A DNA stretch of 64,000 nucleotides from a bacterium (GCA_017961325.1 JAGCXM010000014.1:62001-126000); one strand, 5' to 3'; numbered from the stretch's first letter, positions 36,941-46,531 are shown. The notes: a model not told the origin generated them from the letters alone. Translations and numbers: made by a program.

Positions 36941-39259
36941 TTAACCTCTGTAGCTTACGTTGTTGATTTTGAAATCTATGATAACTTCTTTGTTTTTAAG
37001 GGATTCTTTAAGATTTTCAACGCTTTGGATGTTCGAACCCTTCACTGTGACATAAACTTTTCCGGAATATTCATCAGCATCATCGGCATTGAGATGTATA
37101 CTTGAAATATCGAAATCTTTGTCGTGGAGTTCTTTCGCAAGTTCCATCAAAGCCCCTTTTCTGTTCTGAAGGCTGATGATGAAAGAGATCTCGTATTTCG
37201 GATATTCGAACCAGTAGACATTTTCCTTGAGATGCTCTGCGTCGATCCGCGAGATTTTGGGGCATTTCTGTTTGTGGAGAATGTATCCTTCGTCAGACGA
37301 AACTGAAGCTACTACGCAGTCTCCTTCGACAGGCTGGCAGCAGCGTGCGATCTTGTAGTCGCTTATCAGGCCGATTCCTTTGATGAATATCGGTGAGAGA
37401 TCGGCGGCACGCTCGTCCTGCAGGACGAAAAGCGGTGCGACCCTGCGCGGAAAGGCACTGATGAGTTTGGAAATTTCATCATGCGAGAAAAATTCTTCTA
37501 TAATTGATTCCAGTTTCAGTTCTCCTGAAGCTGTTTTTATAAAAAAAGCACTTAAAGTGTTCTGTTTCGGCAGAGAAAACTTCTCGGAAAAACTCAAAAA
37601 TTCTGGCTGTTTTTCGAGATTGTCGAAAAAAGCGGTTTTTTCCTGCGATACGAAAAGAGGTTTTAAAATGTCCCGTCCCTTATTTTCCAGAATTTTATCC
37701 TGCTGCTTCTGGAGATAGCGTTTTATGAACTGTTTCGCACGCTGCGTTTTGACGAAATCCAGCCAGTCTTCGCGCGGATTCTGATTTTCCGCCGTTTCGA
37801 CCCTGACTTCGTCCTTGCTCTGCAGAACCTGACTTATCGTAGCACGTTTGCCGTTTATCGTTCCTCCGATGCACTTTTCGCCAAGATCACTGTGAATGGC
37901 GTATGCAAAATCGAGAAGCGTCGCTCCTTCCGGAAGAGAAATTTCCTTGCCTGTCGGGGTGAAAACGATCATTTTGTCGAGCGGAAGAAGAGTTTCTATG
38001 TCGTTTACGAAAGTTTCGGGTTTCGACGTTGAATCTATAAGTTCGTTGAATATCGCCTTAAGCCACTCGGCGAGAGCGTCTTCGCCGGAGGAATCGCACT
38101 CGGTCTTCCATTTCGAAAGCTGTCCTTCCTGCGCAACCGTTTCCATTTGTTCAGTACAGATCTGAAATTCGACAAAGTATTCCTTATATCTTATCAGCGT
38201 GTGCAGAGACTGGTATCCGTTAACTTTTGGAGTTGCGATGTAGTCTCTGAGATAACGCTGGACGATGGAAAATCCAGGGAACAGATGAAGCATGCCAAGC
38301 ACTTTGTAACAATCGAAAACATCGTCGGTTTTGAGGACTATTCTTACTGAAAGTATGTTTTTGAGGTCTCCGACTTCAAGGTTTTTCTTCAATGTTTTCG
38401 CGTAGATGTAATAATATGACTTTGTTTTGCAGTAAACCTTCGCGATTTTTGCCGCCATAGCCGGAGCAAAGTAGCGGAAAAGTTCCTTCGTGTTTTCATC
38501 CAGAGACTTCGCCGTCGCCGCTAAATTCGGATAGGTAACGTTCACGCAGCGGTCTATCTCCGCCCACTCTTCAGGAAATCCGAAGTAGAACGAAAGTGAT
38601 TCAAGAGCCTCTTTAAGCCAGTAGATTCCGAGCCTGTGGGCAAGCGGGACATAAAGATTGAGAGTCTCCAGCGCAATCCGTTTCTGCTTTTCTGGAACCA
38701 TTGCATCAAGTGTCATCATGTTGTGCAGACGGTCAAAAAGCTTGATTATGATTATCCGCGAATCGTTCTGTGCGAAAGTGAGAAGTTTTTTTATCGCCGT
38801 AGCCTGCTTTTCCTCGCGGGAAAGTTTGCGGCAGATTTCTTCGTTTTCGGTTTTTTCCCTGATTTCAGTAAGTTTTGTGACTCCGTCGACAAGATTGGAG
38901 ACATTTTTTCCGAAAGCGCTTTCTATCTCTTCGACAGTCATGCTCGTGTCTTCGACGGTATCGTGCAGAAGTCCTGCTATGACGCAGTCGTCATCCATTC
39001 CGCTTGCGGCAAGAAGATACGCGACGGTGTATGGATGGAAAATATAAGGCTCGCCGCTTTTTCGCACAACTCCGCTGTGTGCCGCCGAAGCAATCGCAAT
39101 CGCCTGCTGGATTCTCGCGGTGATAGCCGAAAGTTTTTCAGGATTCCTGTTCTCACTGTGCTTTTCGACTTCGCGGATTATCGAATCGGGACGGACGATT
39201 CTTGGAATGTTGATGTAAGGTTCGCTTTTCAAAATGGAGAGCAGCTTCTTTTTTTCCAT
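36941..39259 (-). CDS. rsh: RelA/SpoT homologue, hydrolase intact, synthetase degenerate
   Basis: 772 residues in the long RSH order: HD hydrolase, synthetase, TGS, C-terminal ACT. The hydrolase motif is complete (His99-Asp100 and Glu103-Asp104 in LLHDTVEDT, plus HP and FDRLHNM). TGS begins near VFTPTGKEISLPEGATLLDFAYAIH, and the ACT domain is at the end. The synthetase deviates. The usual catalytic Asp (YDLIAIR in Rel) aligns with Asn301 (LKNILSVR). The GRPK...S substrate loop reads CKTK...Y, and QIRTxxMH has become QICTEQME. The expected role is therefore ppGpp hydrolysis (SpoT-like). Operon with gmk upstream, a common pairing. Confidence 0.9.
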   Translation of the reverse strand: MEKKKLLSILKSEPYINIPRIVRPDSIIREVEKHSENRNPEKLSAITARIQQAIAIASAAHSGVVRKSGEPYIFHPYTVAYLLAASGMDDDCVIAGLLHDTVEDTSMTVEEIESAFGKNVSNLVDGVTKLTEIREKTENEEICRKLSREEKQATAIKKLLTFAQNDSRIIIIKLFDRLHNMMTLDAMVPEKQKRIALETLNLYVPLAHRLGIYWLKEALESLSFYFGFPEEWAEIDRCVNVTYPNLAATAKSLDENTKELFRYFAPAMAAKIAKVYCKTKSYYYIYAKTLKKNLEVGDLKNILSVRIVLKTDDVFDCYKVLGMLHLFPGFSIVQRYLRDYIATPKVNGYQSLHTLIRYKEYFVEFQICTEQMETVAQEGQLSKWKTECDSSGEDALAEWLKAIFNELIDSTSKPETFVNDIETLLPLDKMIVFTPTGKEISLPEGATLLDFAYAIHSDLGEKCIGGTINGKRATISQVLQSKDEVRVETAENQNPREDWLDFVKTQRAKQFIKRYLQKQQDKILENKGRDILKPLFVSQEKTAFFDNLEKQPEFLSFSEKFSLPKQNTLSAFFIKTASGELKLESIIEEFFSHDEISKLISAFPRRVAPLFVLQDERAADLSPIFIKGIGLISDYKIARCCQPVEGDCVVASVSSDEGYILHKQKCPKISRIDAEHLKENVYWFEYPKYEISFIISLQNRKGALMELAKELHDKDFDISSIHLNADDADEYSGKVYVTVKGSNIQSVENLKESLKNKEVIIDFKINNVSYRG

Positions 39260-39260
39260 T

Positions 39261-39911
39261 TTACTCCGTAAGTTTCCTTATAGTCTCAATGTTGTGGAAT
39301 ATCGAATTTTCAATATGCACCGATACGATGTTGCAGAGTTTTTCAAAAGCAACGTTAAGATTGTCATTTACAACAACAAAATCGAAGTACGGATAGTGCA
39401 GAATCTCGTTTCTCGCATTGTGAAGACGCATTTTTATAACCTTGGGAGCATCGGTCGCCCGCAGACGGAGACGCGATTCAAGTTCCTCCATCGAAGGAGG
39501 AAGCACTAAAACGAGAACAGCCTCTTTCGGAAAGGCTTTTTTGATGTTTATCGCTCCCTGATAGTCAATGTCGCAGATGAGATATCTGCCCGAATCAAGC
39601 TGTTTTTGGAGAAAATCCAGCGGCGTTCCGTAAAAATTGCCGTGGACTTCAGCCCATTCAGCAAAAAGTCCGGCCTCTCTTTTCGCAAAAAATTCCTCTT
39701 TTGAAAGAAAAAAATAGTCAATTCCGTCGACTTCACTTCCGCGCGGCGGTCTGGTCGTGCATGAAATTGATTCGGCAAGAAGCGGAAACTGTTTCTTCAA
39801 CATCCCGACCAAAGTACTCTTCCCAGCACCGGACGGAGCCGAAATAACGAAAATTTTACCGCGGACGGTATATTCTGAGCCGTTCAAAGCAAACCCCGAT
39901 TCATTTTTCAT
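39261..39911 (-). CDS. gmk: Guanylate kinase
   Basis: Phosphorylates GMP to GDP. 216 residues. The P-loop is SAPSGAGKST, the GMP-binding part SISCTTRPPRGSEVDGIDYFFLS, then EWAEVHGNFYGTP and RLRLRATDAPKVIKMRL. A short N-terminal extension (about 16 residues) precedes the core. The stop lies immediately before the RSH start, so the genes form an operon; the gmk-rsh order is widespread. A candidate promoter is at 39924-39951. Confidence 0.95.
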   Translation of the reverse strand: MKNESGFALNGSEYTVRGKIFVISAPSGAGKSTLVGMLKKQFPLLAESISCTTRPPRGSEVDGIDYFFLSKEEFFAKREAGLFAEWAEVHGNFYGTPLDFLQKQLDSGRYLICDIDYQGAINIKKAFPKEAVLVLVLPPSMEELESRLRLRATDAPKVIKMRLHNARNEILHYPYFDFVVVNDNLNVAFEKLCNIVSVHIENSIFHNIETIRKLTE

Positions 39912-39923
39912 AAAACCGCGGCA

Positions 39924-39951
39924 ATTATATAAAAAAATTATTTAATTTAAA
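39924..39951 (-). promoter_or_regulatory. Candidate promoter for gmk
   Basis: On the minus strand, TTTAAA (39946-39951) and TATAAT (39924-39929) with a 16-bp spacer, overlapping the end of the UbiA-type gene. The -35 match is weak. Confidence 0.4.
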
Positions 39952-40757
39952 GAAAACAGGGAGAAGATCAGAGAAATAATTGCAGTAATTCCACTCACCA
40001 GAATCATTCGCTTATAAATTTTCCCGTTAAAGTCATGTTTCAGGAAAAAACAGCTTAAAAACAGAACAAATAGTGCTGAAACCGGCATGATTACTACAAT
40101 CTTGAACGGCGTCATCAAAAATCCGGCAATGGAAAGTATCATTAAAACTGCTGACATAGTATAGGTTTTTCCCATACCCGGTGTTTTTTTCACATTTCTT
40201 CCGGCAAGAAAATCACCTTTAAAATCTGAAAGATCCTTTAAAGTTGTCACACCCCAGACATACAGAAACAGACTCGCCGAAAACGGCAGGAAACCGGCTC
40301 CGCCGGCAATTATCATCGGGTAAGATATACCAAAACCTGTAAAAAACTGTGCAAAAAAGCCGTGCTTTTTCAGCGCGAAAGGAGGCAGAGAGTAAAAAAT
40401 GCCGAAAACAAGAATGGAAAAGACGAGAAATTTTTCCCGGCCGTCAAAAAGAATCGCCGTTCCTGAAATCGAGCAGAAACAGATTAATAAAAGCCACAAA
40501 ACCGCGTCGCGCCTGGATACAACGCCGGATGGAAGCGGCCGCCACGGTTTGTTTACGGAATCTTCGGCAATGTCCGTAATCGAATTCAGCGTATAAACGA
40601 AATTGTATGGGAAAAGTGCTATAAAAACCGACTGAATCAAAAACAATGCGTCGAATCCGCCATTACTTAAAAGCCTTCCCGCAAAAAACGCGAGAAAGGA
40701 AAGAATCAGAACATCCGTTCGGTAGAGTCTGAAAAATGCCGGAATTTTACGGAACAT
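39942..40757 (-). CDS. UbiA-family prenyltransferase
   Basis: 271 residues with about eight transmembrane helices. The two Asp-rich Mg/prenyl-diphosphate sites are NSITDIAEDSVNKPWRPLPSG and DLSDFKGD. UbiA enzymes attach prenyl or phytyl chains to aromatic or sugar-phosphate acceptors (quinones, decaprenyl-phosphoribose, ether lipids). The acceptor cannot be told here. It starts three bases after the subtilase stop without a ribosome binding site, so translation is probably coupled. Confidence 0.88.
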   Translation of the reverse strand: MFRKIPAFFRLYRTDVLILSFLAFFAGRLLSNGGFDALFLIQSVFIALFPYNFVYTLNSITDIAEDSVNKPWRPLPSGVVSRRDAVLWLLLICFCSISGTAILFDGREKFLVFSILVFGIFYSLPPFALKKHGFFAQFFTGFGISYPMIIAGGAGFLPFSASLFLYVWGVTTLKDLSDFKGDFLAGRNVKKTPGMGKTYTMSAVLMILSIAGFLMTPFKIVVIMPVSALFVLFLSCFFLKHDFNGKIYKRMILVSGITAIISLIFSLFSLN

Positions 40758-40760
40758 TGA

Positions 40761-42740
40761 TTAAATCAAAGTGAGAGCACAGCCCGAATCATCATCACTA
40801 ATAACAGGTCCGTTATCTTCCGGATCATCTGCCTGAGACTCCTCTACTTCATCGCTGCAATCCGATCTGTCCCAACTCATGCAGTCTGAAGCACATTTTG
40901 CGTTTCCGTGTTCAGGAGCTCCGGCAAGCTGGTTGCAGGGCAGCGTGTTTCCGTCGCAGATTTCGTTAGCATCGACAGTGCCGTTTCCGCACAAAGTGTT
41001 GCCTGTGTCGCCAGGATCGGTGGAGGAACCAGGGTTGCCTGTGTCGCCAGGATCGGTGGAGGAACCGGGGTTGCCGGAATCGGATTGGTTGACATCTCCG
41101 CCGCATTCAATGCCCGATACATCGGTTCCGGCCATTTCCAAAGCCTTTTTGACAGCCCTGCATGCGTTGATTCTGCCGTAACCGTAGTTTGTGTTGAAGC
41201 CGTTGCCGTCGTATGCATCCATACCTATTTTATCGGAAGTCTCCTTATAAATTTCGTAAACCTGTTCTTTGGTAAGGTTCGGATTCGCAAAAAGAACAAG
41301 CCCGGTGATTCCTGCAGCAAGCGGACAAGCCGAAGAAGTGCCGCCGAAACTGTTCGTATAGTTGCCGAGTGCGTCCCCGTCGTTCATATTGCCTGCGTTG
41401 TAACCGCCTCCGCCCATGTTGTCGGTCGTCCAGATTCCGTCAGTAATACCGCCGCCGCTCCAAGCGTCACCGCCGTTCATATCCTGATCGCAGCTTGAAG
41501 CCATGAAGTCAAGCGAGTTGCCGAAATCGGAGTAAGAAGACCTCATTCCGGCGGCGTTGCTTGCACCGATCGCAAAAACATTGGGGTTGCTTGCGTAACC
41601 GTCCGTTTCAATGCTTTCACCGCCGTTTCCAGCCGCAAAAAGAATGATTGTTCCCAGACCGTTTCTGCCGGTTGTCGTGATATTCGCAACAAGATCCTTC
41701 AAGGTCTGGTTCATGTCGACCGTCTGACCTGTTCCGTCCGCCGGTCCCCAGCTGTTTGAAATTATGTCGGCACCTGCATTAGACGCCCATTCAAAGGTTT
41801 CGATCGCAGACGAATCAAGCGAATAGGTGTTCATGTTCATTCTTATCGGAATAAGCTGGCAGTTCGGACATGCACCGGCAATGCCGATTCCGTTGTCGGT
41901 AGAACCGCCCGCAACTCCGGCGACGGAAGTTCCGTGCATATCCGGATTCATGCCGCTCTGGTTGGGATCGGGATAGTCGTCTCCGTCGGCGAAATCATGT
42001 CCCGGAAGAAAACGACCCTGAAAATCTTCGTGCGTACTGTCAAAACCGTCGTCAATTATCGCCAGTTTTACGGTCGAGCCGCCGAGTTCGCCTTTGATCT
42101 GGCGCAGAACATCCCACGCTTCTGCGACATGCGTGCTGTCCGAACCGGAAACATTCGGATTCGTTCCGTCGTTGTAAAGATGCCACTGATTTGAAAAGAG
42201 CGGATCATTCGGAATGTATGTCCTCTTTTCAAATTTTACGAAAAAGCTCGGCTCGGCCTGGGCTGCAATCTTCTTTTCGACAAGTTCTACCGATTTTCTT
42301 ACCGGATTTCCGTTCGTTTCGGCAAGATACCAGTCCGGTGCGTACCGGAATTTTTTTACAAGACGCAAGCCGTTATTTTTACACCACTTTTCGGCATCTT
42401 TTATATTTGATACGCCGTTGATTTTCACAAAAACCCTGCCGCTTGCAAAAACCTTTTCCCTGCCGTTCCTTTTGTATGCAGGCAGAATTTTTCCGCTTTT
42501 TTCAAGTTCTTTAAGATTCTTTGAACTCAGTCTGTTGAAAAGATAGATATTTTCGTGCCTTAGTATGAAATTCAAACTTTTTGCAAAAGTGTTCACCGAT
42601 TTCGTCGCCCCATCCTGAACAAAAGTGTAGCCTGAAGTTTCGGAAAGCGTGATTTTTTTGCCGTTTGAATAGTAGTAGAGATTTTCCGCGAACATGAAAA
42701 GCGGAAGAAAAAGTACCGAAAGAATCAGAAATTTTTTCAT
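40761..42740 (-). CDS. Secreted subtilase with Cys-rich stalk and GCxxxxI tail
   Basis: 659-residue S8 peptidase. The signal peptide is about 1-18, followed by a prodomain (about 95-175; VFVKINGVSNIKDAEKWC). The catalytic triad is Asp230 (IIDDGFD), His269 (DMHGTSVAG) and Ser469 (GGTSSACPLAAG). After about residue 550 come two copies of a 12-residue PG/DTGN-type linker. A myxobacterial-type Cys repeat follows (CGNGTVDANEICDG...CASDC), then an acidic stalk and the ending SGCALTLI. The stalk plus Cys ending parallels the protein at 32421 and suggests surface retention. It is cotranscribed with the leucine-rich-repeat lipoprotein just upstream. Confidence 0.92.
   Translation of the reverse strand: MKKFLILSVLFLPLFMFAENLYYYSNGKKITLSETSGYTFVQDGATKSVNTFAKSLNFILRHENIYLFNRLSSKNLKELEKSGKILPAYKRNGREKVFASGRVFVKINGVSNIKDAEKWCKNNGLRLVKKFRYAPDWYLAETNGNPVRKSVELVEKKIAAQAEPSFFVKFEKRTYIPNDPLFSNQWHLYNDGTNPNVSGSDSTHVAEAWDVLRQIKGELGGSTVKLAIIDDGFDSTHEDFQGRFLPGHDFADGDDYPDPNQSGMNPDMHGTSVAGVAGGSTDNGIGIAGACPNCQLIPIRMNMNTYSLDSSAIETFEWASNAGADIISNSWGPADGTGQTVDMNQTLKDLVANITTTGRNGLGTIILFAAGNGGESIETDGYASNPNVFAIGASNAAGMRSSYSDFGNSLDFMASSCDQDMNGGDAWSGGGITDGIWTTDNMGGGGYNAGNMNDGDALGNYTNSFGGTSSACPLAAGITGLVLFANPNLTKEQVYEIYKETSDKIGMDAYDGNGFNTNYGYGRINACRAVKKALEMAGTDVSGIECGGDVNQSDSGNPGSSTDPGDTGNPGSSTDPGDTGNTLCGNGTVDANEICDGNTLPCNQLAGAPEHGNAKCASDCMSWDRSDCSDEVEESQADDPEDNGPVISDDDSGCALTLI
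40999..41070 (-). repeat. 36-bp tandem repeat in the subtilase linker
   Basis: Two 36-bp units (40999-41034 and 41035-41070) differ by one base and encode a Gly/Asn/Ser/Thr/Pro/Asp linker repeat. Confidence 0.9.
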
Positions 42741-42749
42741 TTTAAACTC

Positions 42750-43622
42750 CTATTTTGTCTGAACTTTTTTACCTAAAATCTTGCAGCCGCGCGCTTCGAG
42801 GTCGGCTACGCTGTCAAAAGAATAAATCGAATTCATTTCAACATCGACAAGTTTGAGTTTCGGATGACTGTTTATCGGCGCAAGGTCGCGAAGCTGGTTG
42901 TCCTGCATGTAAAGTTCCTCCAGAGCCATCATCTTGCCGAGAACCAGAATCACATCGATTCTGTTGATGTTGAGCGAAAGGACTTTGAGTTTCTGCAGAG
43001 TTTTCAGCGGGAAGATTTCAATAACCGCGTTGTCGTTGAGCGAAAGATATTCAAGTTCGGTAAGATCGGCAATCTGCGCGACATCGCTTATGCGGTTGCT
43101 GTTGAGCGACAGTTTTCTGAGCTTTTTGAGCTGTGAAAAATCGGCCAGCCCCTGAATGCCGTTGCGGCTGATGTCTAGTTCTTCCAGATTGACGAGATTT
43201 TTTACGGGACGCATGTCGCCGATGAAATTCTTGTCAAGATTCAAGTAGCTCAGATTTATAAGATTTTCAAGCGGATACATCGTTGTGATTTCGTTTTCGC
43301 CAAGATCGAGGTATTTGAGGTTTTTGAGCTGTGAAAGCATGGAAATATCAACGATTTTGTTCTTTCTGAGCGTGAGTTTTTCCAGATTCGTAAGTTTTTC
43401 GATTCCGGCAATGCTTTTGATAAGCGATTCGCCGAAAGGATTCTCTTTCAGCGTCTGTTCAGTGTTGGAACAGTCAAGTTCCGTTATCTCCTCGAATTTT
43501 TTATCAAGTTTTTTGACACAGTTTATGAAAACCTTGTCTTCAAAGCCTTCGAAATTCTGCCCTGAACTGCATGAAACGACAAAAAACAACGTTAAAAACA
43601 ACGAAAAAACAGAAAATTTCAT
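42750..43622 (-). CDS. Leucine-rich-repeat lipoprotein
   Basis: 290 residues from the ATG at 43622, which follows GGGGGG. Lipobox VVSC (Cys18). About eight internalin-like 22-residue repeats of the form L..L..L.L..N.I.D...L..L (for example NLKYLDLGENEITTMYPLENL) run from residue 70 to the end. Such proteins make protein-protein contacts at the cell surface or periplasm. The subtilase starts nine bases downstream, so the two are expressed together; a protease-targeting or inhibitory role is possible but unproven. Confidence 0.88.
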   Translation of the reverse strand: MKFSVFSLFLTLFFVVSCSSGQNFEGFEDKVFINCVKKLDKKFEEITELDCSNTEQTLKENPFGESLIKSIAGIEKLTNLEKLTLRKNKIVDISMLSQLKNLKYLDLGENEITTMYPLENLINLSYLNLDKNFIGDMRPVKNLVNLEELDISRNGIQGLADFSQLKKLRKLSLNSNRISDVAQIADLTELEYLSLNDNAVIEIFPLKTLQKLKVLSLNINRIDVILVLGKMMALEELYMQDNQLRDLAPINSHPKLKLVDVEMNSIYSFDSVADLEARGCKILGKKVQTK

Positions 43623-43732
43623 TTTTCCCCCCAAATTATCCAAACAACCTGTGAAAAATACCGATTTTTGCCGTTTCTGCAAGAGTTTTTTGTTTTTAAC
43701 AAATATAAGAACGGAACAAATTACAACCGGAA

Positions 43733-46531
43733 TCAAATTCCGAAATTAAAATAAATACTTACATCCTTTTTACCGGTAAGGCCGTAACCCGTTCCGAAAA
43801 TGAACGTCAGCGGAACACGGTATATGACATAAGTCAAGAGTCTGATTTCAAAACCCGTTCCCAAGGAGAACTTGTCGTCAAACATGTTCGGATCATCCGA
43901 GACCGTTCCCGCATCGAAGAAAACCGCTCCCTGAATATTGCGGAACATCAGCGGGAACGCACCGAGGTTGCTATGAAGCGAAACGATGTGAAAAACGAGT
44001 TCGTTCCTCGACAGAAAGGCGTGATTTCCTTCAGCAGTTGCCGAATTGAAGCCGCGGAGAAGCAGCGAATATGAGTTCCTGCCGATAAAATTGTTGAAAT
44101 TGGTTATTTTGTAATCTTCTTCAGCCCCCGTCACAGCAAATCCGTCATCCGAAAAAAGCTGCATATAAAACGAATTTTTTGTCACGAAACCCACTTTTCC
44201 GCTTTTTGAAAGGAGAAAACTCAACGTTATCTGCGGCGCAAAAACAAGTTCTTCCTGTTTAGTCATGAAAAATTTAGAGAAAGCAACCGGAGCTGAAAAC
44301 GAAAAGCTGTTCATCGGCTCGCTTAAAAACCGGCTGGACGAATTGAAATTCAGATTAAATCCATAACTCAAACCGAAACTCAAAATCACGTCATCCTCGT
44401 CTTTAGCCTTCTCCTGCTGCGGAGCAACAGGATCTTTCACGTCCATAACGACTCCGCCAAGCCCCAGATTCCAGCCAAGAGAATGACCGGCCGAAACGAC
44501 ATCCTGACCTGCGCCAGTCACGGGGTGAGTGAAAACTCCCGTCGATGAAGCTCCGAGCATGAAACGGTCTGTCAGAACACGCGAAATATATGGATCATCC
44601 ATGTTTTCAGTCTGGTGCGAATAGGTGAAAAACGTGCGGAACGAAGGCAGGACCGCGTCGTCGTAATAATTCAAAAGTACATAGTGTCTGCCGCTTCCGC
44701 CGAAAGTTTTGGTGTAGGTTATGCCGTAGGAGCGCATCTGGTCGTTTGATTTTCCCATTACCGTCGCACCTATCAGCCAGAGATCGAAGTTGGTGTTGAA
44801 CTGCGGATACCAGAGAGCCGGGAACATTCCTTCGTATCCCTTTGCCTTTGCAAGTTCGTGCTTTAATTCAGCTTTTTCACCTTTTTCTATCACTTTCACA
44901 ACTGCCGGTGCAAGTTTTCCGCCGTTCGTTTTCATATCGCAGGAATCGGGATAGTAACCGTCGTTGTCGAATGTGAGATAGTAGACTTTTTTATCCTGAA
45001 CTTTCGGAAAAAGCGCAGGATACGGCGGTTCGCAGAGCTTGACGACTTCGTTTGTGCCAAGATCAAGGCGCATCGGCGTGATGTTCGCTCCGTTTTCGCT
45101 TGAAAAGACAAGAGTTCTCTCATTTTCAAAGTAGGCGCTGTACTGCTCACCGTCGATCTCGATTTCGCGAAGTTCACCGCTTTTAGTATCAAACAGGAAT
45201 ATGTTTTTTTCGCTTTCGAAGCGGTTGCCGGTGAACGCCATCACTCTGCCGTCTCCGGAAAACGAGAGGCTGTATATCGAATCTATCGCGGGGAACTCCC
45301 ATTCCTTCAGCACCCTGCCGCTATGATCGATTTGCGTTATGCGGTTGATTCCGTCGCGGAAAGAGGTGAAGAATATGTCGTCATTTTTCCCGAAAAATGC
45401 TTCGAGGACGCTTCCGTTTTCTGTCAGTTTCTGCACCGCAGAATTTTTGTTCTTTAAAAAAAGTTCTGCACGGTCGAACCTTCCGCCGTTTTTCACACTC
45501 TGGGTGAAAATAATTTTTCCCTCTTTTTCAGCGAACGAATCTATTGAACTCATCATACTGATTTTATTGATCTTTTTTCCGTCATAGCTGAAAAGGGCCC
45601 TTTCGGACGGATTTGCTGCAAAAAATTTGTAACCGTCTCCCGAAATATCGGCGTAAACTCTTGAAAAACGCTTTTCAGTCCAGGGTTTAGCACTTTTTCC
45701 GGTCTTAACTTTTTCGCGGTTTTCCTTTATAAAATCTTTGTACATGCCGTAGATAGACTTATGAAAAGCCATTTTTCCGGCGCGTGTCATAAGAAACGGA
45801 AAAAAGTCGTCGCTCAGTTCCTCGAAAAACCTTTTCATCCCGTCCGCACCGACATGATCGATGAGATATGCATAGAAAAAAGTTCCGTAAAGATAAGGTA
45901 GATTGCCGCCGAGCCAGTGGTCGGTGACACCCGAAAGTTCGCCCAGTTTCAGCTCGGTCCCGGCATCGAAAAAGGAATAGAGATACTTTTTATAAAGCGG
46001 ACTGTTGAGCCTTCCCTTCCCTTCCGAAACGCTTTCACTGTAAACCGCCGCACCTTCCAGCATCCAGGTCGAAACAGTGCCGCCGATGAAATAGAAATCA
46101 CCGAAAATGAGGTTCATCACTCTCGGAAATCCGCGTGCCTGCCCGATCTGCGTCGAATGGGTATATTCGTGGACGTGCAGACCGAACTCCCAGTTTTTGT
46201 AACTCGAAAGAGTCGAATATCTGTCAGGCGGATAAATATAGAGAAATATTGAATTTTTCATAAACGCATTCGACCAGCCGTTCGCCGTGTCGGTCTCTCT
46301 GTCGTAAACCACGGCGATCTTTTTTTTCGGAGTCCAGCCGTAAAGCGCTTTTATGAACTCTTCGGAACGCTCGGCATCGGCAATTAGCCTGTCGATGACC
46401 GACGGATCAAGATTCGATGAAAAATAAAGGATCTGGTGCTCAGTCTCATACCTTGAAAAAGTGACTCTTTCTTCAGCAAAAAGCGCGAAAGATAAAAACA
46501 ACAAAAATATAGAAATTATTATGTTTTTCAT
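43733..46531 (-). CDS. Zincin peptidase / beta-propeller / outer-membrane barrel protein
   Basis: About 932 residues; the start at 46531 is chosen because it places a clean signal peptide first (LFA-E), but no good ribosome binding site is visible. About 20-270 is a gluzincin-like domain with HVHEYTHSTQIGQ (HExxH type) and the downstream WMLEGAAVYSES, whose Glu could be the third ligand. About 290-560 looks like a TolB/WD40-type propeller (repeated SFSGDGRVMAFTGN, YYLTFDNDGYYPDS). From about 585 the pattern is alternating amphipathic strands with aromatic girdles, ending IYFNFGI, typical of an outer-membrane barrel. An outer-membrane metallopeptidase is inferred; function unknown. Confidence 0.75.
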   Translation of the reverse strand: MKNIIISIFLLFLSFALFAEERVTFSRYETEHQILYFSSNLDPSVIDRLIADAERSEEFIKALYGWTPKKKIAVVYDRETDTANGWSNAFMKNSIFLYIYPPDRYSTLSSYKNWEFGLHVHEYTHSTQIGQARGFPRVMNLIFGDFYFIGGTVSTWMLEGAAVYSESVSEGKGRLNSPLYKKYLYSFFDAGTELKLGELSGVTDHWLGGNLPYLYGTFFYAYLIDHVGADGMKRFFEELSDDFFPFLMTRAGKMAFHKSIYGMYKDFIKENREKVKTGKSAKPWTEKRFSRVYADISGDGYKFFAANPSERALFSYDGKKINKISMMSSIDSFAEKEGKIIFTQSVKNGGRFDRAELFLKNKNSAVQKLTENGSVLEAFFGKNDDIFFTSFRDGINRITQIDHSGRVLKEWEFPAIDSIYSLSFSGDGRVMAFTGNRFESEKNIFLFDTKSGELREIEIDGEQYSAYFENERTLVFSSENGANITPMRLDLGTNEVVKLCEPPYPALFPKVQDKKVYYLTFDNDGYYPDSCDMKTNGGKLAPAVVKVIEKGEKAELKHELAKAKGYEGMFPALWYPQFNTNFDLWLIGATVMGKSNDQMRSYGITYTKTFGGSGRHYVLLNYYDDAVLPSFRTFFTYSHQTENMDDPYISRVLTDRFMLGASSTGVFTHPVTGAGQDVVSAGHSLGWNLGLGGVVMDVKDPVAPQQEKAKDEDDVILSFGLSYGFNLNFNSSSRFLSEPMNSFSFSAPVAFSKFFMTKQEELVFAPQITLSFLLSKSGKVGFVTKNSFYMQLFSDDGFAVTGAEEDYKITNFNNFIGRNSYSLLLRGFNSATAEGNHAFLSRNELVFHIVSLHSNLGAFPLMFRNIQGAVFFDAGTVSDDPNMFDDKFSLGTGFEIRLLTYVIYRVPLTFIFGTGYGLTGKKDVSIYFNFGI

